From: Prevotella sp.
GTDB taxonomy: Bacteria; Bacteroidota; Bacteroidia; Bacteroidales; Bacteroidaceae
DNA length: 24,307 nt
Direction: 5' to 3'
Assembly (NCBI GenBank): GCA_016283605.1
Contig: JAEENF010000042.1
Coordinates: 1 to 24,307, forward strand
This document shows, one piece after another, positions 13,583-21,223 of this stretch (positions are counted from its first letter, which is position 1; each line of letters begins with the position of its first letter). The position numbers were made by a program, and so were the translations under genes. The notes below the pieces were generated by a model. The model did no database searches and had not been told where the DNA came from. It was given only the letters and a program-made list of their open reading frames with translations.

Positions 13583-14071
13583 ATGATGATCAATATGAAA
13601 AAAATACTTTTTCTCATCACCACAGCTTGTCTGATCGTGGGATGCGCTTCCAAACAGCCTCCAAGACTGGCGACCTATCAGAAACAGGAAATAGAATGTC
13701 TCGGTGTAGAGGGTGACGGCAGTCAGACCATTCGTGTCACAGGTACTGGGCGAAGCAGAGGCGATGCCATTGAGCAGGCCATGAAGGATGCGGTCAACGC
13801 TGTCATCTTCAAAGGCATCCGAGGGGGACTGCAAGGCTGCGATGCCCGTCCTTTGGTTAACGAACTGAATGCACGCGACAAATATGCAGACTATTTCGAT
13901 CCTTTCTTCATGGACAGAGGTGGATATAGAGACTATGTTTCCATGATGGATCGGAAGATTGGTTCGAATGATATTCAGGCCAACAAATCGTTCATGAACG
14001 TCCGAATCACCGTTCGCGTTTATAGAAGCGAATTAAGGGCCAGATTGAGAGAAGACGGCATCATAAAGTAG
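13583..14071 (+). CDS. LPP20-like lipoprotein, last gene of the envelope operon
   Basis: This 162-aa lipoprotein has the lipobox LIVGC with Cys21. An internal Met5 (MKKIL...) at 13595 is an equally good start. The mature part has IRVTGTGRSRGDAIEQAMKD (residues 50-69), a strand, glycine turn and Ala-rich helix typical of the LPP20/FlgT_N group. FKGI, YADYFDPFF and RVYRSELRARLREDGI follow, matching the 168-aa protein encoded 2 kb upstream. It probably anchors to the outer membrane. The stop codon TAG lies within the left arm of the first terminator hairpin, so termination begins at the end of the gene. Confidence 0.82.
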   Translation: MMINMKKILFLITTACLIVGCASKQPPRLATYQKQEIECLGVEGDGSQTIRVTGTGRSRGDAIEQAMKDAVNAVIFKGIRGGLQGCDARPLVNELNARDKYADYFDPFFMDRGGYRDYVSMMDRKIGSNDIQANKSFMNVRITVRVYRSELRARLREDGIIK

Positions 14072-14089
14072 GAAAAATCCTATTTTTTT
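14069..14089 (+). terminator. Terminator overlapping the operon's last stop codon
   Basis: TAGGA (14069-14073) and TCCTA (14078-14082) form a short stem with an AAAA loop, followed by seven T. The stem includes the stop codon of the lipoprotein gene. Confidence 0.65.
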
Positions 14090-14097
14090 GGTAAAAA

Positions 14098-14136
14098 AAC
14101 GGCATAATCGGCATTTTTTTCGCAGATTATGCCGTT
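14098..14136. terminator. Second, stronger terminator hairpin
   Basis: A perfect 12-bp stem (14098-14109 with 14125-14136) has a T-rich 15-base loop and is followed by an AT-rich stretch. Together with the hairpin at 14069 it isolates recJ-recQ from the envelope operon. Confidence 0.75.
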
Positions 14137-14153
14137 ATTTCATTTTTTATTCT

Positions 14154-14161
14154 TATCTTTG
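14154..14161 (+). promoter_or_regulatory. Bacteroidetes -7 box for recJ-recQ
   Basis: TATCTTTG 65 bp before the recJ start. No TTTG at the normal distance. The leader holds a small hairpin (ggct/agcc near 14180). Confidence 0.55.
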
Positions 14162-14226
14162 GGCGCTAATTTGCCTTAATAGGCTCTTTTAGCCACTAAA
14201 GCGATAGAATAAAAAATAATATATAA

Positions 14227-15951
14227 ATGCATTTTAAATGGAATTACGAACCACCTACATCAGAACAACGGACGGCGGCTAAGGAGCTGGGAGAGAAGAT
14301 CGGCATGAGTCCGATCCTCGCCGACCTGCTCATTCAGCGTGGCATCAAGACGGAGAGCGCAGCCAAGCGATTCTTCCGCCCGATGTTAAACGAGCTGATA
14401 GACCCATTCCTGATGAATGACATGGACGTAGCTGTAGACAGGCTCAACGACGCCATGGGGCGTAAAGAGAAAATCATGGTATATGGCGACTACGATGTCG
14501 ATGGATGTACGGCGGTAGCTTTAGTGTACAAGTTCTTGCAACAGTTCTATTCCAACATTGAATACTATATTCCAGACCGCTATGAAGAAGGTTATGGTAT
14601 CAGTATCAAGGCAATGGACTACGCAGCAGAACGCGGTGTAACACTCATCATTGTGCTCGATTGCGGCATCAAGGCAATCGAAGAAATCGCATATGCCAAA
14701 TCCCTTGGCATTGATTTTATCATCTGCGATCATCATGTGCCGGATGACGAATTACCCGTAGCTGTGGCTATTCTCAATCCGAAGCGTGAAGACTCCACCT
14801 ACCCCTTCAAGCATCTCTGCGGCTGTGGTGTAGGCTTTAAGTTCATGCAGGCCTTTGCCAAGAACAACGGCATCCCCTTCTCACGTCTCATTCCCCTACT
14901 CGACTTCTGTGCCGTCAGCATAGCAGCCGATATCGTGCCTGTGACGGGTGAGAACCGTATTCTAGCCTTCCACGGTCTCAAGCAACTTAACCAAAGTCCA
15001 TCAGTAGGCATCAAGTCCATCATCGAAATCAGCGGACTTAACGGCCGTGAGATTACCATGAGCGACATCGTCTTCAAGATCGGCCCCCGCATCAATGCCT
15101 CAGGACGCATGCAGAACGGTACCGAGGCCGTAGACCTGCTCGTAGAACGTGACTTTGAGAAAGCCTTGGCAGAAGCCAACCGTATCAATGTCTATAACGA
15201 ACAGCGCAAGGATGTGGACAAGCAGATGACCGAAGAGGCCAACCAGATTATCGAGAAACTCGAGAGCCAGAAGCATCACTCCAGCATCGTGCTCTACGAT
15301 GAGAACTGGAAGAAAGGTGTTGTGGGAATCGTGGCTTCCCGCATGACAGAACTCTACTATCGTCCTACGGTAGTACTTACCCGCAGCGGCGATCTGGCCA
15401 CAGGTTCTGCCCGCAGTGTGGCCGGCTATGACATCTATGATGCTGTGAAGAGCTGTCGCGACTTGCTTACCAACTTCGGAGGTCACACCTACGCCGTAGG
15501 TCTCTCCATGAAGATTGAGAATATCCCTGAGTTCCGTCGCCGTTTCCAGCAATATGTCAACGAGCATATCCTGCCAGAACAGACTGAGGCCACTATCGAC
15601 ATCGACGGTGAAATCGACTTCAAGGACATCACCAAGAAACTACATAATGACCTGAAAAAGTTTGCGCCTCACGGTCCCGGCAACGAGAAACCCATCTTCT
15701 GCACGCGTAATGTCTATGACTACGGCACCTCGAAAGTGGTAGGACGTCAGCAGGAGCACATCAAGCTGGAATTAGTTGACTCAAAGTCATCGAACGTGAT
15801 GAACGGAATCGCATTCGGACGAAGTGCTGATGCACGTTATATCAAGTCGAAACGTTCCTTCGACATTGCTTACACCATCGAAGAGAATATCTACAAGCGT
15901 AGCGATGTGCAGCTTCAGATCGAGGACATCAAACCCAGTGACGAATTATAA
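14227..15951 (+). CDS. recJ: Single-stranded-DNA-specific exonuclease RecJ
   Basis: RecJ is a 5'-3' ssDNA exonuclease of the DHH family that works with RecQ in recombination and stalled-fork repair. The 574-aa length is normal. Motif I YGDYDVDG is at residues 86-93, LDCGIK near 144-149, and DHH at 168-170 (ICDHHVPDD). The DHHA1 motif NFGGHTYAVGLSM is in the C-terminal half. The Mn-binding Asp and His residues are therefore present. Its last 14 bp overlap the recQ start, so the two are translationally coupled. Confidence 0.95.
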   Translation: MHFKWNYEPPTSEQRTAAKELGEKIGMSPILADLLIQRGIKTESAAKRFFRPMLNELIDPFLMNDMDVAVDRLNDAMGRKEKIMVYGDYDVDGCTAVALVYKFLQQFYSNIEYYIPDRYEEGYGISIKAMDYAAERGVTLIIVLDCGIKAIEEIAYAKSLGIDFIICDHHVPDDELPVAVAILNPKREDSTYPFKHLCGCGVGFKFMQAFAKNNGIPFSRLIPLLDFCAVSIAADIVPVTGENRILAFHGLKQLNQSPSVGIKSIIEISGLNGREITMSDIVFKIGPRINASGRMQNGTEAVDLLVERDFEKALAEANRINVYNEQRKDVDKQMTEEANQIIEKLESQKHHSSIVLYDENWKKGVVGIVASRMTELYYRPTVVLTRSGDLATGSARSVAGYDIYDAVKSCRDLLTNFGGHTYAVGLSMKIENIPEFRRRFQQYVNEHILPEQTEATIDIDGEIDFKDITKKLHNDLKKFAPHGPGNEKPIFCTRNVYDYGTSKVVGRQQEHIKLELVDSKSSNVMNGIAFGRSADARYIKSKRSFDIAYTIEENIYKRSDVQLQIEDIKPSDEL

Positions 15952-17836
15952 ACAAATACTCAAGCAATATTGGGGCTATGATGACTTTCGCGGTATTCAG
16001 CGAGAGATTATCGAGTCGATAAGTAGCGGTCACGATACCCTGGGACTGATGCCCACGGGTGGCGGAAAGTCCATCACGTTCCAGGTGCCTGCACTCTGCA
16101 GCAAAGGTGTATGCATCGTCATCACCCCACTCATCTCTCTCATGAGAGACCAGGTCGACAACCTGAAGCGTCACGGCATCCGTGCTGCGGCCATCTATTC
16201 CGGACTCTCACAGGAAGAGATCATCACCACACTCGAGAACTGTATCTTCGGTGATATCAAAATCCTTTACGTCTCACCAGAACGACTCTCGTCAGACATT
16301 TTTCGCACCAAACTCCGTCGCATGAAGGTGAGTTTTATCACCGTCGACGAGGCTCATTGTATCTCACAATGGGGATATGACTTCCGTCCCTCCTATCTCC
16401 AGATTGCTGAGATTCGCAAGGATTTGCCCGATGCTCCCGTCCTGGCTCTCACGGCTACAGCTACCCCCGCTGTGGTACAGGATATCTGCGAGAAATTATC
16501 GAAGAGTGAATTCAATGTCTTCAAGATGAGCTTCGAGCGCAAAAACCTAGCCTATGTCGTACGTCGGGCTACGGACAAGCGCGAAGAACTCATCCATATA
16601 CTCAATAGTGTTAAGGGCTGTGCCATCGTCTACACCCGCAGTCGTCAGCGCACTAAGGATGTTGCAGAATTGCTCTGTAAGGCTGATATCAAGGCGACGT
16701 TCTATCACGCCGGCCTCGACACCACTATCAAGGAGGAACGTCAGCGAGCCTGGCAGGACAATAAGGTTAGAGTAATGGTAGCCACTAACGCCTTTGGAAT
16801 GGGTATTGACAAACCCGATGTACGGTTGGTGATTCACGTCGACTGTCCTGATTCTCCAGAGGCCTATTTCCAAGAAGCAGGTCGTGCCGGACGTGACGGA
16901 AACAAGGCCTATGCCGTATTACTCTACAACGATCATGACCGCAGGAAACTGGACAAGCGCATTAACGACACCTTCCCCGAAAAGGACTATATCCGCAAGG
17001 TCTATGAACATCTGGCTTACTTCTATCAAGTAGCCGTAGGCTCAGGCTATAATGCCACCTTCGAGTTCAGTATCGACAAGTTCTGTCACGCCTTCAAACA
17101 TTTCCCCATCCAAGTCGACTCCGCACTGAAGATTCTGAACCGTGCAGGCTACATCGAATATACCGAGGAGCAGGATAATAAGGCTCGCGTGATGTTCACC
17201 GTCAGCCGTAACGAGCTGTATCGTTTGGAGAACAATACACCCAACGAAGAAAAAGTCATCACTACCCTACTCCGAAACTATGGTGGTCTTTTCGTCGACT
17301 ACAATTTTATCGATGAGAGTTTTATCGCCAGTCAGTGTGGTCTCCAGCCACAACAGGTCTACATGATTCTGAAAAACCTCAGTCAGAAACATATTCTGCA
17401 CTTTATCCCGCAGAAGAAGACGCCTTATGTCAGATATCTGCAACGCCGCGAAGACCCTGAACATATCCAGATCCCCCCTGCCGTTTACGAAGAACGGAAG
17501 GAGCAGTTCCGTCAGCGAATTCATGCGATGATTGACTACGCCACAAATGATGGTGTCTGCCGTAGCCGTCAGCTCCTGCGCTATTTCGGTGAGGAAGAGA
17601 GTCACGACTGTCATCAGTGCGATGTCTGTCTCGAACGTCCTAAGAGCATTGCCAGCGAACCCGTTATGACGGCAGAGGCCCATGCCATCCTCGAACTCCT
17701 TGCCGACAAGAAACCCCACCATATCACAGAATTACGCGACATCCAGTTGCCTACCGACAAACTGAACGTCGCGCTCGAATTTCTTCTTGCCGAGGAGCGT
17801 ATCCTCCAAGAAGACGGATTTATTTCAGAAGTCTAG
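15938..17836 (+). CDS. recQ: ATP-dependent DNA helicase RecQ
   Basis: RecQ is a 3'-5' superfamily 2 helicase. The best start is a GTG at 15938, overlapping recJ by 14 bp with GAGG upstream; a frame extending to 15824 would add recJ-overlapping residues that match no RecQ. The 632-aa product begins TNYKQILKQYWGYDDFRGIQ. Walker A is PTGGGKS (39-45), DEAH is 137-140 with CISQWGYDFRP, and motif VI is AGRAGRDG. The RecQ zinc Cys cluster is visible towards the C-terminus (CRSRQLLRYFGE...CHQCDVC), followed by a winged-helix region. No HRDC domain is evident. Its stop overlaps the convergent PurF paralogue by 12 bp. Confidence 0.93.
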   Translation: MTNYKQILKQYWGYDDFRGIQREIIESISSGHDTLGLMPTGGGKSITFQVPALCSKGVCIVITPLISLMRDQVDNLKRHGIRAAAIYSGLSQEEIITTLENCIFGDIKILYVSPERLSSDIFRTKLRRMKVSFITVDEAHCISQWGYDFRPSYLQIAEIRKDLPDAPVLALTATATPAVVQDICEKLSKSEFNVFKMSFERKNLAYVVRRATDKREELIHILNSVKGCAIVYTRSRQRTKDVAELLCKADIKATFYHAGLDTTIKEERQRAWQDNKVRVMVATNAFGMGIDKPDVRLVIHVDCPDSPEAYFQEAGRAGRDGNKAYAVLLYNDHDRRKLDKRINDTFPEKDYIRKVYEHLAYFYQVAVGSGYNATFEFSIDKFCHAFKHFPIQVDSALKILNRAGYIEYTEEQDNKARVMFTVSRNELYRLENNTPNEEKVITTLLRNYGGLFVDYNFIDESFIASQCGLQPQQVYMILKNLSQKHILHFIPQKKTPYVRYLQRREDPEHIQIPPAVYEERKEQFRQRIHAMIDYATNDGVCRSRQLLRYFGEEESHDCHQCDVCLERPKSIASEPVMTAEAHAILELLADKKPHHITELRDIQLPTDKLNVALEFLLAEERILQEDGFISEV

Positions 17837-19282
17837 CTTCAGCTGCCTCTGCTGCTCATCCTCGTCATCATGCTCATGACAGTAGCTACTGCCATCAAAA
17901 CAGTGCGTGCAGACCTTGCACTTCGGCATGCCGATAGCCTCTATCAGATCCTCCAACTTCGCAAACTTCAGCGACGTCAGACCTAATCTCTTGGCAATCT
18001 CCTCTACCATCCGCTTATATTCGGGCGAATTCGTTGTAGCATATTTCTCCAGATTCTTCTTATCGTCGCCCTCAAAATCCTTGATGATACGACGAGTAAT
18101 CAGTTCCAAATCACTCTTCGACGAAGTAAAGCCGATAAACGGACAGCCATACACCAGTGGTGGACAAGAAATACGACAGTGCACCTCCTTGGCACCATAG
18201 TCGAAGAAGGTCTTTACATTGTCGCGCAACTGTGTACCACGAACGATTGAGTCGTCACAGAATACCACGCGCTGGTCCTTCAACAAGGCGGGATTCGGAA
18301 TCAGTTTCATCTTTGCCACCAGCGAACGACGCTCCTGATTACCAGGAGTGAACGAACGAGGCCACGTCGGTGTATATTTCAGTACGGCACGCTTATAAGG
18401 CACGCCCTTACCTTCGGCATAACCCAGTGCCATACCCACACCCGAGTCTGGCACACCACAAACGCTGTCCACCTCAGTTTCATCGTGTTCTCCCATCATC
18501 TTACCGTTCTTCTCACGTACGGCCTCAACATTGATGCCGTTATAGTCAGAAGCAGGGAAACCGTAGTAAACCCACAGGAACGAGCAGATCTGCTCACGCT
18601 TGAAAGGTTCTTGCAACACCTCCATCGAATTGGCCTGCAGATAGACAATCTCACCAGGTCCGAGGTCACGCACACGATGATAGTCAAGATTGGGGAAACT
18701 GGTGGTCTCACTCGAAACGGCAAAAGCCCCCTCCTTCTGTCCGATCACGATAGGTGTACGTCCCAGGAAATCACGGGCAGCGATGATGCCTTTTTCCGTC
18801 AGAATCAGCATAGAGCAAGAACCTTCTATCTTTTTGTATACCAGATTGATACCCTCCACGAAGGTGCGTCCCATATTGATGAGCAACGCCACGAGTTCCG
18901 TCTGGTTGATGGTATTGGCAGAGTACTCGCTGAAGTGCATACGACGGTCCAACAGTTCCTGGGCGATCTCTTCGATGTTATTGATCTTAGCAACTGTCAC
19001 GACAGCATAACGTCCCAAATGCGAGTTCACCAATATCGGCTGAGGGTCGGTATCGCTGATGACACCTATTCCCTGATTACCAGAGAACGAGTCAAGTTCA
19101 TCTTCAAACTTCGAGCGGAAATAGTCGCGCTCCAAGTTGTGAATCTTACGACTGAAACCTTTCTCCTGATCGAAGGTTACGAGTCCTGCACGTCTGGTGC
19201 CGAGGTGCGAGTTGTAGTCAGTTCCATAGAACAGGTCGTTCACACAGCATTTCGTGCTGATAGTACCAAAGAATCCTCCCAT
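17825..19282 (-). CDS. Amidophosphoribosyltransferase (PurF) paralogue lacking the nucleophile Cys
   Basis: This 485-aa protein has the two-domain PurF layout: an N-terminal Ntn glutaminase-like domain (1-230) and a C-terminal phosphoribosyltransferase domain. The PRPP loop VVFCDDSIVRGTQ (339-351) and the PDSG segment (278-281) are intact. The usual mature N-terminal Cys (MCGI/MCGF) is replaced: this protein begins MGGFFGTIS, so glutamine hydrolysis should be lost. The normally conserved GRTFIxPxQ segment is also diverged (PRSFTPGNQ). Cys233 and the C-terminal cluster C455/C458/C461/C468 could keep an Fe-S site. It may use ammonia, have a regulatory role or act on another substrate. It is 6 bp downstream of the MaoC gene on the same strand. 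Confidence 0.85.
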   Translation of the reverse strand: MGGFFGTISTKCCVNDLFYGTDYNSHLGTRRAGLVTFDQEKGFSRKIHNLERDYFRSKFEDELDSFSGNQGIGVISDTDPQPILVNSHLGRYAVVTVAKINNIEEIAQELLDRRMHFSEYSANTINQTELVALLINMGRTFVEGINLVYKKIEGSCSMLILTEKGIIAARDFLGRTPIVIGQKEGAFAVSSETTSFPNLDYHRVRDLGPGEIVYLQANSMEVLQEPFKREQICSFLWVYYGFPASDYNGINVEAVREKNGKMMGEHDETEVDSVCGVPDSGVGMALGYAEGKGVPYKRAVLKYTPTWPRSFTPGNQERRSLVAKMKLIPNPALLKDQRVVFCDDSIVRGTQLRDNVKTFFDYGAKEVHCRISCPPLVYGCPFIGFTSSKSDLELITRRIIKDFEGDDKKNLEKYATTNSPEYKRMVEEIAKRLGLTSLKFAKLEDLIEAIGMPKCKVCTHCFDGSSYCHEHDDEDEQQRQLKLDF

Positions 19283-19288
19283 ACCCTA

Positions 19289-19753
19289 TTATATAAAATA
19301 GTAGAGGAACGATGCGATGCCTTCGAGTGCCGGCTTGCGTTGTCCCTCTATCTCAATTCTAAACTCAATCTCTGCCTTACAGATGCCACGCAGGTTCTGG
19401 ATGTTGTGAAGCTTCGTGACCAGTCTCACCTTTGATCCCGTGATGACAGGCTGCCCAAAGCGCATTTTGTCCATCCCGTAATTCACCAGCATCTTAATAT
19501 TGTTCACCTCGATGATCTGGTCCCACATATAGGGCAACAGCGACAGCGTCAGGTAACCGTGAGCGATAGTGCTCTGATACTGGCTTTCTTTCTTGGCACG
19601 TTCCACGTCCACATGAATCCACTGGTGGTCCAACGTGGCGTCGGCGAATAAGTTAATACGGTCTTGGTCTACCTGCAGCCAGTCTGATGCACCGAGTTCC
19701 TCACCCAAGTGGGCTGCAAATTCATCGTACGAATTGATGACTAATTTTCCCAT
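19289..19753 (-). CDS. MaoC-family (R)-hydratase-like protein
   Basis: This 154-aa hotdog-fold protein resembles (R)-specific enoyl-CoA hydratases. The conserved block FADATLDHQWIHVD gives the catalytic pair Asp42 and His47, five residues apart as in known R-hydratases, followed by TIAHGYLTLSLLPYMW. The start at 19753 is chosen because the conserved N-terminus (GKLVINSYDEF) begins there. A frame extending to 19834 would run through the -7 box and a heptamer array. It is the first gene of a two-gene unit with the PurF paralogue. The substrate is unknown; fatty-acid or polyketide intermediates are usual for the family. Confidence 0.9.
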   Translation of the reverse strand: MGKLVINSYDEFAAHLGEELGASDWLQVDQDRINLFADATLDHQWIHVDVERAKKESQYQSTIAHGYLTLSLLPYMWDQIIEVNNIKMLVNYGMDKMRFGQPVITGSKVRLVTKLHNIQNLRGICKAEIEFRIEIEGQRKPALEGIASFLYYFI

Positions 19754-19771
19754 GTCTCTCAAATTTTGGTG

Positions 19772-19779
19772 CAAAAGTA
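19772..19779 (-). promoter_or_regulatory. Bacteroidetes -7 box for the MaoC/PurF-like unit
   Basis: Minus-strand TACTTTTG followed by CACC, matching TAnnTTTG, 18 bp before the MaoC start. The region that would carry the -33 box is occupied by the heptamer array. Confidence 0.6.
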
Positions 19780-19789
19780 CAAAAAATAA

Positions 19790-19888
19790 ATGAGAAATGA
19801 AGAATGAGGAATGAGAAATGTTGATTTCGTTCACAATTATTGATTAAAAATAGTTAATTCCGCATTTTCATTTCTCATTTCTCATTTT
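19790..19888. repeat. Inverted pair of 7-bp tandem arrays between divergent promoters
   Basis: Left array: five heptamers atgagaa, atgaaga, atgagga, atgagaa, atgttga (19790-19824). Right array (19864-19888): inverse-complement units tttctca, tttctca and partials. The 39-bp spacer is AT-rich. The element lies exactly between the -7 boxes of the MaoC gene (left, minus) and tRNA-Tyr (right, plus), so it occupies the -33 regions of both. Confidence 0.75.
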
Positions 19889-19895
19889 AAATGCT

Positions 19896-19903
19896 TACCT
19901 TTG
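19896..19903 (+). promoter_or_regulatory. Bacteroidetes -7 box for tRNA-Tyr
   Basis: TACCTTTG followed by CACC, 20 bp before the tRNA 5' end. Confidence 0.65.
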
Positions 19904-19923
19904 CACCCGCTTAACAGCAGGAA

Positions 19924-20006
19924 GGGTGTTTTCCAGAGTGGCCAAATGGGGCAGACTGTAAATCTGCTGTCTTTCGACTTCGGTGGTTCGAATCCATCAG
20001 CACCCA
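19924..20006 (+). tRNA. tRNA-Tyr (anticodon GTA)
   Basis: The 83-nt gene has acceptor stem gggtgtt/agcaccc (one G-T pair) and anticodon stem gcaga/tctgc around loop ctgtaaa, anticodon at 19958-19960. It has a long variable arm as expected for bacterial tRNA-Tyr and a T-arm ggtgg-ttcgaat-ccatc. The discriminator is A20006. The 3' CCA is not encoded (caa follows). It is flanked by a -7 box upstream and a terminator 5 bp downstream. Confidence 0.95.
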
Positions 20007-20010
20007 CAAA

Positions 20011-20036
20011 AAAAGAGACTCGTGCGAGTCTCTTTT
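20011..20036. terminator. Bidirectional terminator between tRNA-Tyr and ilvC
   Basis: A perfect inverted repeat, aaaagagactcg and cgagtctctttt, with A-run left and T-run right. It ends tRNA-Tyr transcription on the plus strand and ilvC on the minus strand. Confidence 0.9.
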
Positions 20037-20058
20037 CTGTTTTTATATAAAAGTGTAA

Positions 20059-21108
20059 TTACAGTTCCTGGTTCTCAGGACGCAGTTTGCGAACAGTCTC
20101 GCCAGCGCGCCACATCTCCTGGTTGCGCATGGCCTCCAGTTCCTTCTCCAGACCAGCACGATAGTCAGGCTTCGAGTTGGCATCGATGGTGATCTGAGCC
20201 TCGTTACCAGTCTGAACAGAGTAGTACAGCCACTCCATCACCGGCTTGATAGCATCGTGGAAACGGGGAGCCCAATCCAATGCACCACGCTGAGCGGTCG
20301 TTGAACAGTTGGCATACATCCAGTCCATACCCTTCGCACCAAAGAGCGGGCCAAGGCTCTGTGTCAGTTCCTCAACAGTCTCGTTGAAAGCCTCCGAGGG
20401 AGAGTGTCCGTGCTCGCGCAACACCTCGTACTGTGCCAGCAGCAGTCCCTGGATAGCACCCATCAGCGAACCACGCTCACCAGTCAGGTCAGAGGTAGCC
20501 TCACGCTGGAAAGTCGTCTCAAACATATAACCTGCACCGATACCGATACCGAAGGCGAGTGTCTTCTCCTTAGCCTTACCAGTAGCATCCTGATAAACGG
20601 CATACGAGCAGTTCAGACCGCGACCCTCACAGAACATCGTACGGAGACTGGTACCTGAACCTTTAGGAGCCACCATGATCACGTCGACATCCTTCGGGGG
20701 GATGACACCCGTACGGTCGCTCCAGTTGATAGCGAAGCCATGAGAGTAATACAATGTCTTACCGGGCTTCAGATATTGCTTGATGGTAGGCCACTGCTGA
20801 ATCTGCCCAGCATCACTCAGAAGCATGCAGAGAATCGTGCCCTTCTCGGCGGCCTCCTCGATAGAGAAGAGCGTCTCACCGGGCACCCAACCGTCGGCTA
20901 CAGCCTTATCGTAGGTCTTACCCTGACGCTGACCAACAATCACGTTAAAACCGTTGTCACGCAGGTTGCAAGCCTGACCAGGACCCTGAACACCATAACC
21001 AATCACAGCGATGGTCTCATTCTTCAATACTTCACGTGCTTTCTCCAAAGAGAACTCTTTGCTGGTGACTACAGTTTCCATCACGCCACCAAAATTCATT
21101 TGTGCCAT
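20059..21108 (-). CDS. ilvC: Ketol-acid reductoisomerase (IlvC)
   Basis: IlvC catalyses the Mg- and NAD(P)H-dependent isomerisation and reduction of acetolactate or acetohydroxybutyrate in valine, isoleucine and leucine synthesis. The 349-aa length fits a class I enzyme. The Rossmann loop GYGVQG is at 37-42, His123 in SHGFAINW, metal ligands Asp207/Glu211 in SDLTGERG, Glu243/Glu247 in FNETVEEL, and Ser269 in the CSTTAQRGALDW segment. The GPGQA after the loop differs from the common GHAHA. It stands alone here without ilvB/ilvD neighbours. A consensus promoter and a roughly 130-nt structured leader precede it, suggesting regulation at the RNA level. Confidence 0.95.
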   Translation of the reverse strand: MAQMNFGGVMETVVTSKEFSLEKAREVLKNETIAVIGYGVQGPGQACNLRDNGFNVIVGQRQGKTYDKAVADGWVPGETLFSIEEAAEKGTILCMLLSDAGQIQQWPTIKQYLKPGKTLYYSHGFAINWSDRTGVIPPKDVDVIMVAPKGSGTSLRTMFCEGRGLNCSYAVYQDATGKAKEKTLAFGIGIGAGYMFETTFQREATSDLTGERGSLMGAIQGLLLAQYEVLREHGHSPSEAFNETVEELTQSLGPLFGAKGMDWMYANCSTTAQRGALDWAPRFHDAIKPVMEWLYYSVQTGNEAQITIDANSKPDYRAGLEKELEAMRNQEMWRAGETVRKLRPENQEL

Positions 21109-21144
21109 AATAGCTAAATATTTATAATGTTATACATATCCCTT

Positions 21145-21223
21145 GTGTACCATGCCAGCCCTACCCGAGAGCCGTCGTCTTGCCAGTCCACTCAGGGCTT
21201 ACACGAAGCCCCGACAAGGGGTT
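21145..21223 (-). promoter_or_regulatory. Structured leader of ilvC with mutually exclusive hairpins
   Basis: In the minus-strand RNA, segment 1 (CCCC, 21221-21218) can pair with segment 2 (GGGG, 21212-21209). Segment 2 (GGGCTT) can instead pair with segment 3 (AAGCCC; 21211-21206 with 21200-21195). Segment 3 (AGCCCT, 21199-21194) can pair with segment 4 (AGGGCT, 21162-21157). The 3:4 helix extends by GTGTA/TACAC (21204-21200 with 21149-21145) across a 7-nt bulge. This 1:2, 2:3, 3:4 layout is attenuator- or riboswitch-like. No U-run follows, and no leader peptide rich in branched-chain codons is seen. Confidence 0.45.

Noticed and set aside
15824..15937. Upstream extension of RecQ to an ATG inside recJ
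   Set aside because: The added 38 residues match no RecQ. The GTG at 15938, overlapping the recJ stop, gives the normal N-terminus.
19244..19249. Cys12-Cys13 of the PurF paralogue as a replacement nucleophile
   Set aside because: Ntn glutaminases need the N-terminal residue itself as nucleophile; these are internal, and no cleavage signal is evident.
18485..19435. 316-aa open frame on the plus strand opposite the PurF paralogue and MaoC gene
   Set aside because: Antisense to two recognisable genes, no family features, composition typical of a shadow frame.
19754..19834. 27-residue N-terminal extension of the MaoC protein
   Set aside because: It would cover the -7 box and the heptamer array, and homologues begin at the GKLVINSYDEF segment.
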